Source of the DNA: a virus
DNA: 64,000 nucleotides
Reading direction: 5' to 3' (one strand)
IMG/VR virus record: IMGVR_UViG_3300003322_000423
Coordinates: 34,590-98,589 of that record
Shown one piece after another: positions 32,257-39,963 of this stretch (the stretch's first letter is position 1; each line of letters opens with the position of its first letter). A program made the translations under genes and the position numbers. The notes beneath the pieces were generated by a model. It saw only the letters and a program-made list of their open reading frames with translations, did no database searches and was not told the origin of the DNA.

Positions 32257-32663
32257 TTGTTCCACAAGTTAGATAGATCGTCCCATTCAGTGCCTTCAAA
32301 CTCGATTAACGCAAGGGCATTAAAAATTACTGCACTTATATGGTCCTCATCCCGATCACCACTGCGATACTGCTCCACATGACGCAGAAGAGATGCCATG
32401 TATCTAGAACTTGGCATACCTTTACGCCAGTTGTGGTCATCGTATTTTTCTGCACCACGTCCGTACAGCTCTGCGACACGCTTTAAACCCTTAGGGGGTA
32501 TGAGGTCATACCGAGGCTTCCCGTCTTGAGTGTCCCGTACAGCCCCGGACTCGAACTCCTGGCGCTTACCACTGTCCTTAGTTACAAAGTTGACTGTCTC
32601 AACAATATCGCACTTGTCGCAATACTCCCGCTCTGTGCAATTGCAGAATTCCCCTGTTTTCAT
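32253..32663 (-). CDS. dATP/dGTP pyrophosphohydrolase-domain protein
   Basis: 136 residues. KPRYDLIPPKGLKRVAELY, RGAEKYDDHNWRKGMP and LRHVEQY are the signature of this phage family. The N-terminus adds a CNC/CDKC zinc site. ATG overlaps the gene before. Acts on the deoxynucleotide pool. Confidence 0.85.
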   Translation of the reverse strand: MKTGEFCNCTEREYCDKCDIVETVNFVTKDSGKRQEFESGAVRDTQDGKPRYDLIPPKGLKRVAELYGRGAEKYDDHNWRKGMPSSRYMASLLRHVEQYRSGDRDEDHISAVIFNALALIEFEGTEWDDLSNLWNK

Positions 32664-33139
32664 TCCCACCACACCCGCCCTGTAGGGTTGACCGTAATGT
32701 ATCGATAGTATGGACCCATATTGCCCGCAGGCGGCTGAAATTCAGGGAACGTAAGATACTTTTTCACATGTACCTCTACTTCAGGCGTAAGCCTGTCAAC
32801 AAACCGTTGCTCTTCCTGTACAGGTGGCCATTTACGCGATACCCATCCGAAGAGCTTACTGTCTCGATGGTTGTGCTTCCATAGCTGCCATGCGCTGGTC
32901 CATACAGGTATCGTACGGTCATACATGTGTACAGCTTTGACTTTGACAGTTTCGTCGGCCAGCTTGTCAGCCCATAAGTCTTTATGGAATTGAAACGCCA
33001 CACCGGCACCGAAATGGTACAGACTGTCTGTTACCTGTTCAACTTCAATACCCCGGACAACCTCTTCCGGAAGATACTGTTGCATACCTACACGAATTGC
33101 CTCAAGAGTATGTGTTTGATACTGATTGTATAAGCTCAC
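32660..33139 (-). CDS. Unknown protein next to ThyX
   Basis: 159 residues, aromatic-rich (FQFHKDLWADKL, WTSAWQLWKHNH). No family recognised. GTG start overlaps the thyX stop (GTGA), so it is co-translated. Confidence 0.7.
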   Translation of the reverse strand: MSLYNQYQTHTLEAIRVGMQQYLPEEVVRGIEVEQVTDSLYHFGAGVAFQFHKDLWADKLADETVKVKAVHMYDRTIPVWTSAWQLWKHNHRDSKLFGWVSRKWPPVQEEQRFVDRLTPEVEVHVKKYLTFPEFQPPAGNMGPYYRYITVNPTGRVWWE

Positions 33140-33831
33140 GGGGCCACTCTGCCATTATCATCGAAAGCTTTGAAGGCTAGGGGAAAATTAGGTCTTGCTA
33201 GAGCTTCCATTTCTTCAGCCACCATCTGAATCTCTGCCAGAGGGAATGTCGGCACGGTACTAAGCGGGTGTGCCCACCGAAGAGAAAGGAAGGAAAACAA
33301 AGATCGCAAGTTGCATGTAGCGTACATCGTCTTGTAAATAGAGACCGGAAGATGGTCACGGGCCACCTCTCGGGCAATACCATCCTGAAGCGATTCCCGG
33401 TACATAGCCCAATCGAATCGAGCCGTACGCCTGTGGCGTTCCTGTTCACGCTCTATCTGCTCTGGAGACCCTAGTTCAAACGTGTACGAGCCGGGTTTGC
33501 CAGTTTGACGGAGGTTGCGACTTTGTCCAGGCACGTAGAACACAGGGTCCAGTTCACGGTAACGTGCGGATTCTTCGTTATAAGACCAACCAACGCGGTG
33601 CCTGTGAAATTCGTAAAAAACGAAGAGTGGTGCGGACACGCGGAAAGTAAACGAGTTGTGCTCAAATGGGGTTCCATGCCTGTCCCTCATAAGGAAGTTG
33701 ATAAGTCCGGGCACACGGTCGATTGATCGCTGTCCTGTATTGGGGAGGCCACCACCACCATAGTTGGATACCCAGGCAGCCTCTGCAATTCGTACGTCGT
33801 CCCCCATGATTTCGATTAGCTCGACATCCAT
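33136..33831 (-). CDS. thyX: Flavin-dependent thymidylate synthase
   Basis: 231 residues. RHRVGWSYNEESARY is the ThyX motif (RHRxxSxNExSxRY, with one residue inserted by eye), and HGTPFEHNSFTF and LRSLFSFLSLRWA match flanking blocks. Makes dTMP from dUMP using FAD and methylene-folate. Forms a nucleotide cluster with MazG and the deaminases. Confidence 0.95.
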   Translation of the reverse strand: MDVELIEIMGDDVRIAEAAWVSNYGGGGLPNTGQRSIDRVPGLINFLMRDRHGTPFEHNSFTFRVSAPLFVFYEFHRHRVGWSYNEESARYRELDPVFYVPGQSRNLRQTGKPGSYTFELGSPEQIEREQERHRRTARFDWAMYRESLQDGIAREVARDHLPVSIYKTMYATCNLRSLFSFLSLRWAHPLSTVPTFPLAEIQMVAEEMEALARPNFPLAFKAFDDNGRVAP

Positions 33832-33838
33832 GTCTGAC

Positions 33839-34135
33839 TTAAACTGTATCTGCTCGGAAATCGTATTCTCCCTTGTACACTGCCACTAACTTGAGGCCGA
33901 CTTTCTTCCACCCTATGATCTCAGGTTCAATCTCTGCCTGAGGTAATCGAGATATAAGCTCTTCCCGAGTCGGCGGAAAAATGCCTTGCTCTCTGCGTCT
34001 TTGTAAAGCTCTCTGAGCCACATATCGGCTGTGTGCTGTCTTGCATCCACAAGCGTCAGCTTCTTTGTGCGTACCCTGTCGTCTGTGTCTCTGATAGCCT
34101 CGCTCTTCCCCGTGCGGGAAACTGTCGGCTGTCAG
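33839..34135 (-). CDS. Cysteine-containing protein with a likely CTG start
   Basis: 98 residues: PHGEERGYQRHRRQGTH, DACGCKTAHSRYV, then a charged tail. The pattern is common in actinophage proteins of unknown role. No ATG/GTG/TTG precedes the conserved part; CTG 34135 overlaps the upstream TGA (CTGA) exactly as ATG/GTG do elsewhere. A GTG at 34021 would remove the conserved half. Confidence 0.6.
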   Translation of the reverse strand: MTADSFPHGEERGYQRHRRQGTHKEADACGCKTAHSRYVAQRALQRRREQGIFPPTREELISRLPQAEIEPEIIGWKKVGLKLVAVYKGEYDFRADTV

Positions 34136-34467
34136 TGGCTACCCCGAAGCTTGCGAAGCCATGTAGAGATACGTTCGCGAAGTCTCTGACGCTTGGGTGT
34201 CAGATTCTTCAGCATTTCGTGCATGTCTTCATCGGTGTAGCCGGTTTTGGTCCGGACACTTTCATTCACGAAACCGACCGTGTAAACCTCATGATCCGGA
34301 TTAGGTGGCGCAATGTTGACTATCGTACCACCGTTAACGTCAAGAAATGCAGGTGGCTTACGTGAGCCCTCACACTCTCCGAAAAGAGTGTGGGTGTATA
34401 TAAGACCCTTAGGGGTCAGACGGCGTCTCTGACCACATACAGAGCATTTGCCCATAGGTGCACTCAA
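34132..34467 (-). CDS. Zinc-knuckle protein of unknown function
   Basis: 111 residues; CSVCGQRRRLTPKG and a later Cys near the N-terminus, basic C-terminus. TTG start 34467 overlaps the upstream stop (TTGA) with GGAGGG 5 nt upstream. Confidence 0.65.
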   Translation of the reverse strand: MSAPMGKCSVCGQRRRLTPKGLIYTHTLFGECEGSRKPPAFLDVNGGTIVNIAPPNPDHEVYTVGFVNESVRTKTGYTDEDMHEMLKNLTPKRQRLRERISTWLRKLRGSH

Positions 34468-34670
34468 CGTACCCTCCGAATTGAATCAGGATGCTCTACC
34501 GCATCCATATAGAACTTTTCTAGAAGCGCCTGGAACTTGTCAAACTTGGCTTCTGCTGCACGTATCTGCCTGTACAGTGACCCATTCATCTCAACAGCCA
34601 TGCCGTCAGACCGGGGTGTTGTGTACATCTCCATGCCGTACTCTTCAACGGTGAGCCAGACTCGCGGCAC
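34464..34670 (-). CDS. Unknown helical protein
   Basis: 68 residues (LYRQIRAAEAKFDKFQALLEK). Not recognised. GTG start 34670 after GGGAG. Confidence 0.65.
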   Translation of the reverse strand: MPRVWLTVEEYGMEMYTTPRSDGMAVEMNGSLYRQIRAAEAKFDKFQALLEKFYMDAVEHPDSIRRVR

Positions 34671-34673
34671 AAG

Positions 34674-34961
34674 TTACTCCCAATCTAAGGGGTTTCTAAG
34701 ATGTGCGAGAATAAAAGTAGCACCAGTCTTCAAGTCCTGGTCTCGCTGCCACATAGCCGAAGTTTCCGGATAATCACCCTGTTCGGCACCCCACGTAGAC
34801 ACATACCTCGAACCCAGATTCGCAAGAATCTGTGTATGCAAATCGAGCATATCAGGGAAAGACATACCGTTAGCATGCTTGAGGGCTAGATACCCCGCGA
34901 TTGCCTCGGGCGTTGTGAATTCGGGGATTTTGTCCACTCCGGATTCATCATCTTGCACCAC
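34674..34961 (-). CDS. Unknown protein
   Basis: 95 residues, with TPEAIAGYLALKHANGM and FPDMLDLHTQILANLG predicted helical. Start is uncertain: GTG 34961 overlaps the protease gene by 76 nt; GTG 34937 or ATG 34865 are alternatives. Confidence 0.55.
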   Translation of the reverse strand: MVQDDESGVDKIPEFTTPEAIAGYLALKHANGMSFPDMLDLHTQILANLGSRYVSTWGAEQGDYPETSAMWQRDQDLKTGATFILAHLRNPLDWE

Positions 34962-35515
34962 GTGTCATTCACTTTCTGCTGATCTTCATCAGCTTGTCTG
35001 ATCCAACGCTCTTTGTCCGTGTGAATGCGTTTGAGAAAATCCTTTGTGGTTTCTGACTTTCCCCGCTTAGTGTAGCTCCAATTAGCCAGATCCACAAGAG
35101 CTGGCCAGTTGTCTACCGTATGAACCGTGTAGTGGTAGTGATAAAGGACTCTGGCATGTAAACGCCTCCACTGCTCGTTGTGGCCTTTTCCCACACCGAT
35201 GTAGCCATGGCACAGCTCGTGAAGGATTGTCGCCCGGAAACGGTCGGTTTCGTCAACCACATCAGGGTTGACCCATATATCAAATTCCATAGAGTTATTC
35301 GGACTGGGGTTGCAGGCGGCACGTAACAGCGACCCTTCCATTTCTAATGAACGAGTCACCTTGTCCCTGTAGTACTTTGGTAAGTCGTTCAGGTCTGAGG
35401 TGACTCGTCTGAGGGTGTTCCATGTATCCACTCGTCCGCCAGCCAGGATAGTAGCCCGTACAAGTGAATCGGCTTTTGTGAAGTCATCTTCTGGAAAGTC
35501 AAGGTTGTATCTCAA
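34886..35515 (-). CDS. SprT-like zinc metalloprotease
   Basis: 209 residues. TILHELCHGYIGVGKGHNEQW gives HExxH plus the third His ligand of SprT/Spartan-type proteases. Known relatives act on DNA-protein crosslinks or on processing of structural proteins; target here unknown. TTG start overlaps the previous stop (TTGA). A second SprT-like gene is at 54344. Confidence 0.85.
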   Translation of the reverse strand: MRYNLDFPEDDFTKADSLVRATILAGGRVDTWNTLRRVTSDLNDLPKYYRDKVTRSLEMEGSLLRAACNPSPNNSMEFDIWVNPDVVDETDRFRATILHELCHGYIGVGKGHNEQWRRLHARVLYHYHYTVHTVDNWPALVDLANWSYTKRGKSETTKDFLKRIHTDKERWIRQADEDQQKVNDTWCKMMNPEWTKSPNSQRPRQSRGI

Positions 35516-35706
35516 AGAGATCTGTCCAGTAGGTCTCGATATTCGCTATCGGATAGTAAGTCTGTCTCCCAGACTTCACTTTGCTTTCGGGTCCATACCC
35601 ACCTGACCAAATAAGAGAATCCTTTGTGGTCTGAAGCTGGATACCCCGATATCACAATTCCGATGTTGTCGTCATACCAGACAAAATCGTCCGTTTTGAA
35701 TTTCAT
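35512..35706 (-). CDS. Small protein, SH3/KOW-like by eye
   Basis: 64 residues; DDFVWYDDNIGIVISGY and YLVRWVW suggest a small beta-barrel. Function unknown. Confidence 0.65.
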   Translation of the reverse strand: MKFKTDDFVWYDDNIGIVISGYPASDHKGFSYLVRWVWTRKQSEVWETDLLSDSEYRDLLDRSL

Positions 35707-35840
35707 ACTTTGTCCACCACGTAGGGAACACCGGGCTTGATCACTTTGTGTAATTCAATTAGCTTATTGATGTTAGAGGGGTTGGCTTGGGAGGTCCAGG
35801 GGACGTACTCACGGCCATTCCATGTTTTTAAGATGTACAT
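35703..35840 (-). CDS. 45-residue unknown protein
   Basis: Reads MYILKTWNGREYVPW... ending VPYVVDKV. ATGA overlap with the next gene and 13-nt overlap with the previous one fit the operon. No family. Confidence 0.6.
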   Translation of the reverse strand: MYILKTWNGREYVPWTSQANPSNINKLIELHKVIKPGVPYVVDKV

Positions 35841-36361
35841 TCTCTCTTCTTAAGGTACTCCGCCCATCCTTCAGTATCACCCATCATCGAACGGCCTTTA
35901 TCGTACCTGTTATGACAACGCCCACACATCGGGGTATAGTCTTCCAGATCCTCATATTGGCCCGTCAGATTAGCCCACGCTTGGGCTCGTTCACCACAGA
36001 AACAACGGTATTCTTTAGCAGAGCCTTTAGTTTCATACAGGTGTCTGTGAAGAGTGTAGTATGAAGGAATAACAGGGGTTTTACGAATGGAAGTATTCTT
36101 TTTATTTGAATTGTTTTCCCCTAGTTGGGCACATGTTTTAGAACAAAATCGCCCTACGTACTTGTTATCTCTACGCGCAAGAAAGTCTTTGGTGCAGAGT
36201 TCGCATTTACGTAGCTCTAGAGGGTGTTTATGTTGAGGATCGGTAGCGTCATCGTATATAAACTGAGCCCTTGACTTACGCCTACACCCAGATAGGTGAG
36301 GGCCTCTACGACGTGGTTCTATTATCTCTACATTACATTCAGGGCATGTCCATGTATTCAC
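35828..36361 (-). CDS. HNH-type endonuclease with zinc fingers
   Basis: 177 residues. CPECNV at the N-terminus, CELCTKDFLARRD and CSKTC in the middle, then HRHLYETKGSAKEYRCFCGE and PMCGRCHNRYD, an HNH-like core. GTG start is predicted to be leaderless. Confidence 0.75.
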   Translation of the reverse strand: MNTWTCPECNVEIIEPRRRGPHLSGCRRKSRAQFIYDDATDPQHKHPLELRKCELCTKDFLARRDNKYVGRFCSKTCAQLGENNSNKKNTSIRKTPVIPSYYTLHRHLYETKGSAKEYRCFCGERAQAWANLTGQYEDLEDYTPMCGRCHNRYDKGRSMMGDTEGWAEYLKKRECTS

Positions 36362-36367
36362 ACTCTG

Positions 36368-36397
36368 ACTCTAGCATATTCGCCACCTATATGTCAA
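36368..36397 (-). promoter_or_regulatory. Leaderless promoter downstream of pup
   Basis: TTGACA (36392-36397), 18-bp spacer, TGC-TAGAGT (36368-36373), 6 nt, GTG 36361. Confidence 0.75.
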
Positions 36398-36406
36398 GCA
36401 AACGGC

Positions 36407-36631
36407 TCACTGGCCTCCCTTCTGGATGTATCCCGCCACGAACTCCTCGGCGTTCTCCTCAAGTACATCGTCGATATCCGACATGAGGTCGTCGAGTTCG
36501 TCATCTATCTTGGCCAAAGTCTCTTCAACAGAAGCATCTAGTTCTTCGTTGCTAAGATCTTTGGCCTGTACTTCTTCAACTTCTTCGGTGGTCTTACTGG
36601 ATTGTTTACTTACCTTCTCTTGGTTACTCAT
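36407..36631 (-). CDS. pup: Prokaryotic ubiquitin-like protein (Pup) homologue
   Basis: 74 residues, highly acidic. The C-terminal part reads DDLMSDIDDVLEENAEEF and ends AGYIQKGGQ, which matches the conserved half of actinobacterial Pup from memory, including the terminal Gly-Gly-Gln that Dop deamidates to Glu before PafA ligates it to lysines. The N-terminal half is disordered-looking, as in host Pup. No PafA or Dop is visible in this window, so it would depend on host enzymes. ATG overlaps the end of the LAGLIDADG gene; GGAG..AGGAC ribosome site. A short host-like length and intact terminus argue for function. Confidence 0.93.
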   Translation of the reverse strand: MSNQEKVSKQSSKTTEEVEEVQAKDLSNEELDASVEETLAKIDDELDDLMSDIDDVLEENAEEFVAGYIQKGGQ

Positions 36632-37001
36632 GTCCTAACTCCTTTAAGCGACTCAATACATTATCTATCTGGCCCTGTCGACGCTTTCCCATATGTGGGC
36701 GTACCAGCTTACACAAGGCCAATACGTCCTGTACTGCGGCGACTTGCCAGTGATAAGCGTCCTTACAATTTGGACGCTTATATTTGTAGACTGATACACT
36801 ACCGATACCCGTGGTGATATGTAAACGAGAAATCACGTCTTCGTCCGTCATGTTACATACCACCTTGGGCCTTAACTGGCCGCCGTGACTGGCCACATAG
36901 AAAGAGCCCTCACCTTCCAGTAGACCAACGACCCACATAAGGTCTATATCCTCTAAAGGTTTTAGCTCACACGGCTTAGGAGGTCTACCTTTATGGCTCA
37001 T
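36624..37001 (-). CDS. LAGLIDADG-type homing endonuclease-like protein
   Basis: 125 residues. WVVGLLEGEGSFYV is the LAGLIDADG helix with following strand. Single copy, so it would act as a dimer. ATGA overlap with the RuvC-like gene. Confidence 0.8.
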   Translation of the reverse strand: MSHKGRPPKPCELKPLEDIDLMWVVGLLEGEGSFYVASHGGQLRPKVVCNMTDEDVISRLHITTGIGSVSVYKYKRPNCKDAYHWQVAAVQDVLALCKLVRPHMGKRRQGQIDNVLSRLKELGHE

Positions 37002-37423
37002 TGGGTCATCCTTAGGTATCTGCGATAGCTGCAACAGTGGGACAAAGCACTGAACGCGTCTTTACGTCCGGGGTCTGTCTTCAGTTCATCTATTGTACCG
37101 CCCATAAGTTGAGCCGCTTCCCGCTGACCTGATAGCCGGTGTTGCTCAACCCGTATGACAGGGTCGGCAGTTCCCCACCCCCACCCGGTCTTAGCAGCGT
37201 ACTTGAGGAATCCGACGATCTCAATAGTAGCCTTAGCCTCTTTGGTGAGATGTGAGCCACTCCGGTAGTCCTCTATAAGGACTACGTCGTCTCTGCCGCC
37301 CTCATCCTCCAGAACATTCCACGCCTCTATAGGGTTGGCAAACTGAGTTGCATAGAAGTCTATGCCGTCTAGCCATGCAACGCCTGTAGCCACTGCTCCC
37401 GGATCAAAACTCCATATGGTCAT
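36998..37423 (-). CDS. RuvC-like Holliday junction resolvase
   Basis: 141 residues. WSFDPGAVATGVAW, VVLIEDYRS and GRKDAFSALSH supply the acidic residues of the RNase H-fold resolvases. Start TGATG-coupled to the gene before. Confidence 0.85.
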   Translation of the reverse strand: MTIWSFDPGAVATGVAWLDGIDFYATQFANPIEAWNVLEDEGGRDDVVLIEDYRSGSHLTKEAKATIEIVGFLKYAAKTGWGWGTADPVIRVEQHRLSGQREAAQLMGGTIDELKTDPGRKDAFSALSHCCSYRRYLRMTQ

Positions 37424-37641
37424 CAGTACCTAGTTTCCCCTGCAAGGTATGCTTCAGCCGCTTTTAGGGCTTCTTCCCAGGTGTCGAAATGGCCTCTAGG
37501 CCATCCACTTATCTCCATATACCAAAATGGCGGTAAAGGGTCCTCTTGGAGTCCCTCAGGGCCATAAAAGCTCCATCCTATAGCTTTTCGTATCCTAGGT
37601 TTTTGCGGCCAGCAACAAGAACAGTCTGCCCATTTGGCCAT
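37423..37641 (-). CDS. Unknown small protein, Trp-rich
   Basis: 72 residues; CSCCWPQKPRIRK at the start and FDTWEEALKAAEAYLAG at the end, the latter a recurrent phage helix. Function unknown. Confidence 0.65.
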   Translation of the reverse strand: MAKWADCSCCWPQKPRIRKAIGWSFYGPEGLQEDPLPPFWYMEISGWPRGHFDTWEEALKAAEAYLAGETRY

Positions 37642-37643
37642 GT

Positions 37644-37976
37644 CTACCACCATACTTGGGTTTGACGCCAGGTGAACTCAGGCCACGCCTTATCAGGTTC
37701 CACCTCTAACTTGGCTTTGAGATCCTGAATAGCGGCCTCATGGGTCCTGCCACGGCCTATCGGCTTGTAACGTTCGTAGTTGGCGTACCATGTGGCGCAT
37801 TCGACATCACTGCCTGTCGCACTGGCCACTACGTCGGAACCCGGATGCTCGTTGAGAGCTATACACCAGCCGCCCTCATACGTTCCCTGATACCGAGATG
37901 TAAACACAGTGAGAGGGTATGGCAACGCATCTAGTGCGTCTCGTTGGTTCAGCAAGACTTCCCAGTCTTCAGACAT
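37644..37976 (-). CDS. Unknown protein
   Basis: 110 residues; HEAAIQDLKAKLE near the end. No family recognised. ATG after GTAGGAG. Confidence 0.7.
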   Translation of the reverse strand: MSEDWEVLLNQRDALDALPYPLTVFTSRYQGTYEGGWCIALNEHPGSDVVASATGSDVECATWYANYERYKPIGRGRTHEAAIQDLKAKLEVEPDKAWPEFTWRQTQVWW

Positions 37977-37992
37977 GTTTCTCCTACAAGAA

Positions 37993-38015
37993 AGGGGCCT
38001 CTTTAAGAGGCCCCT
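37993..38015 (-). terminator. Hairpin terminator after the DUF669-like gene
   Basis: AGGGGCCTC/GAGGCCCCT stem with 4-5 nt loop then TTTCTT on the minus strand. Confidence 0.75.
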
Positions 38016-38028
38016 GACTTCCGCTAGC

Positions 38029-38472
38029 TCAGCCTACCTGATTTACCCACTTGACACGGCTCTGAACACCGTACTCAGTAGATTCCTCGTTCTCTACTGT
38101 GATGATGACCTCTTGCTCAAGGAAGTTGTCCGTAAGATCTGCGGCCAGATCCTTTACATCCTCAACGCTCTCAATGACAAGCTCGTCCACCTCGTACCCG
38201 AGACCCTTGAGCTTAAGCTTGGCCATCTTTACGGCCTTTTCGGTGAATACGATGTTGTCGAACAGGTTGCCGAATTCCTGTCCGCCGTCAACGTCTTCGG
38301 CCTTTTCGTCGGTCACCTTGTATGTGACCTTGATCATCGGGTTACCGGCCTGAGAGGTCTTGAACTCGAACTTGCGAGCCTCCGCAAGAACCTTGGAACC
38401 GTCCACGAGAGCCTTGCGGCCACCTCCGGACTTGACCTCAACAGAACCGAAGTCTAAGCGTGCGATACCCAT
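38029..38472 (-). CDS. DUF669-like, possible ssDNA-binding protein
   Basis: 147 residues. Beta-rich pattern FEFKTSQAGNPMIKVTYKV and an acidic tail; in many phages such proteins sit beside recombination ATPases, as here. Assignment is tentative. Confidence 0.55.
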   Translation of the reverse strand: MGIARLDFGSVEVKSGGGRKALVDGSKVLAEARKFEFKTSQAGNPMIKVTYKVTDEKAEDVDGGQEFGNLFDNIVFTEKAVKMAKLKLKGLGYEVDELVIESVEDVKDLAADLTDNFLEQEVIITVENEESTEYGVQSRVKWVNQVG

Positions 38473-38475
38473 TTG

Positions 38476-38778
38476 TCATACTCCCTGAGTTAAGGTGTGT
38501 CCGTTTATTGTTACGCTATTGGGCATGAGAAAGATATTGTCTGCCCCTAGTGAAGACATGGACCAGTCTGCCCGCTTTTCATATTCGTCTGCAAGTGCTC
38601 TAAGGGCACGAGCCACAGCCAGATTGTAGCCGATTGTGTTGTCTGGCTTATCCTTGGGGTGCTTCTTTGCAGAACCCGTTCCCGTCACTTCACCTATGTT
38701 GGTATACGTGGAACCTCTGGCCTCGGCAACCGAAGCTTCACCGTCAAGAAGAACGGTAAGTGAGATTGTCTTGTTCAC
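38476..38778 (-). CDS. Unknown protein, DUF1876-like by eye
   Basis: 100 residues. GTGSAKKHPKDKPDN then IGYNLAVARALRALADEY resemble a small actinobacterial domain. Low certainty. Confidence 0.5.
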   Translation of the reverse strand: MNKTISLTVLLDGEASVAEARGSTYTNIGEVTGTGSAKKHPKDKPDNTIGYNLAVARALRALADEYEKRADWSMSSLGADNIFLMPNSVTINGHTLTQGV

Positions 38779-39519
38779 CTATTTCCCCGTGTATTTCAAG
38801 ATATCATCCATGGTGGGGTTTGTAAACTCCAGAGGCATTTGGTCCCCTGAGCGAGGCTGGCGCCACTTAGGTCCCTCAACCTTGCGCTGTGGCTTGAAGG
38901 TTAGAACCCTGTCCACTTTACGCCGATCATAGTCATAATAACCAACCCTGCCAATATTACGAAGGATCTCATCGCGACCCTTAGGAGTACCGGCAAGATA
39001 CTTGATAGTCGATTCTTCATCCTGCTGGTCCATGCTGTGACCGATAAAGATAACGTTGATTCCGTGCTTTGTCAACGTGAGCAAATCCATCATAAGCTTG
39101 ATCATGATGCGGTTTGCCTCACCCCACTGCGCCTGAGTGGGTTGCTTTTCACGTGAGCCAGTCAGCTTGGTCAGAATCAGGTCATAGTACACGGCGGAGA
39201 TACTGTCGACAATGATAGTATTGAAAGGACCGTTGCCCTTTGCCCCTACCAGCTTGTCTATAATGACACGAAAATCATTGAACGTGACTTCCCCGTCTTC
39301 CGGGGTGGGCCATACGGGGATATCGACGTCTGTGACAGACTCGTATCCATTAGGGTCCAGCTCGAAAAGTATAGCGTCTCGACCCTGTTCAGAGTCCTGT
39401 GCTGACGCAGCAAGCGTAGTTTTACCGACGCCAGGTGGGCCGAAAATAAGAAGTCCAAGTCCTGTGGATCCGGCAAGGTCACTCGCTTTCCGGAATGTGG
39501 GTAAACCTCCTACAGCCAT
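38779..39519 (-). CDS. RecA-fold Sak4-like recombination ATPase
   Basis: 246 residues. FGPPGVGKTTLAAS is Walker A, NTIIVDSISAVY is Walker B, and VIFIGHSMDQQ matches the sensor strand of Sak4 proteins. Likely promotes single-strand annealing with the DUF669-like neighbour. ATG 39519 is coupled to the previous gene (TGATG). Confidence 0.85.
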   Translation of the reverse strand: MAVGGLPTFRKASDLAGSTGLGLLIFGPPGVGKTTLAASAQDSEQGRDAILFELDPNGYESVTDVDIPVWPTPEDGEVTFNDFRVIIDKLVGAKGNGPFNTIIVDSISAVYYDLILTKLTGSREKQPTQAQWGEANRIMIKLMMDLLTLTKHGINVIFIGHSMDQQDEESTIKYLAGTPKGRDEILRNIGRVGYYDYDRRKVDRVLTFKPQRKVEGPKWRQPRSGDQMPLEFTNPTMDDILKYTGK

Positions 39520-39749
39520 CAGGAACTCCCACCCTCCATCATCATCTTCCACATGATGTTGGTCAGAAGGGCCAGAGCCTCAGCCTGAGTGAATCCCGCC
39601 CCTGTCAAGCCCCTGTACACCTCGTTGAGCATTACCCAGGACTCTTGCTGTTCTGTGTTGCCCATGTCAGCAGCCAGAGCGCTTAACAGCTCATCTTCTT
39701 TTTGCTTGTCGTCGGAGTTTTCGCCGTCATTAGAGGGTAATTCACTCAA
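39519..39749 (-). CDS. Unknown acidic protein
   Basis: 76 residues; acidic start then TQAEALALLTNIMWKMM. No family. Confidence 0.65.
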   Translation of the reverse strand: MSELPSNDGENSDDKQKEDELLSALAADMGNTEQQESWVMLNEVYRGLTGAGFTQAEALALLTNIMWKMMMEGGSS

Positions 39750-39963
39750 CTTCTACACCATCCTTATATGTGGCTACTACTGACCTGACATGCTTTACTA
39801 CTTGAACGTTACGGTATGTGGTAACCAGTTGGTGTTCTCGTGCAGCATCCTGGGCCTCTGCAAAAGTGTCAAACACAGACTCCACAGGCACCCAGGGATT
39901 GCCAGTATACATTCCATACGTGGGATCGTAGTATTCGATGCCATAGGTCGTGTTATCCGACAT
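39742..39963 (-). CDS. Unknown small protein
   Basis: 73 residues, Tyr-rich start, FDTFAEAQDAAREHQ helix. No family. Overlaps both neighbours. Confidence 0.65.
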   Translation of the reverse strand: MSDNTTYGIEYYDPTYGMYTGNPWVPVESVFDTFAEAQDAAREHQLVTTYRNVQVVKHVRSVVATYKDGVEVE

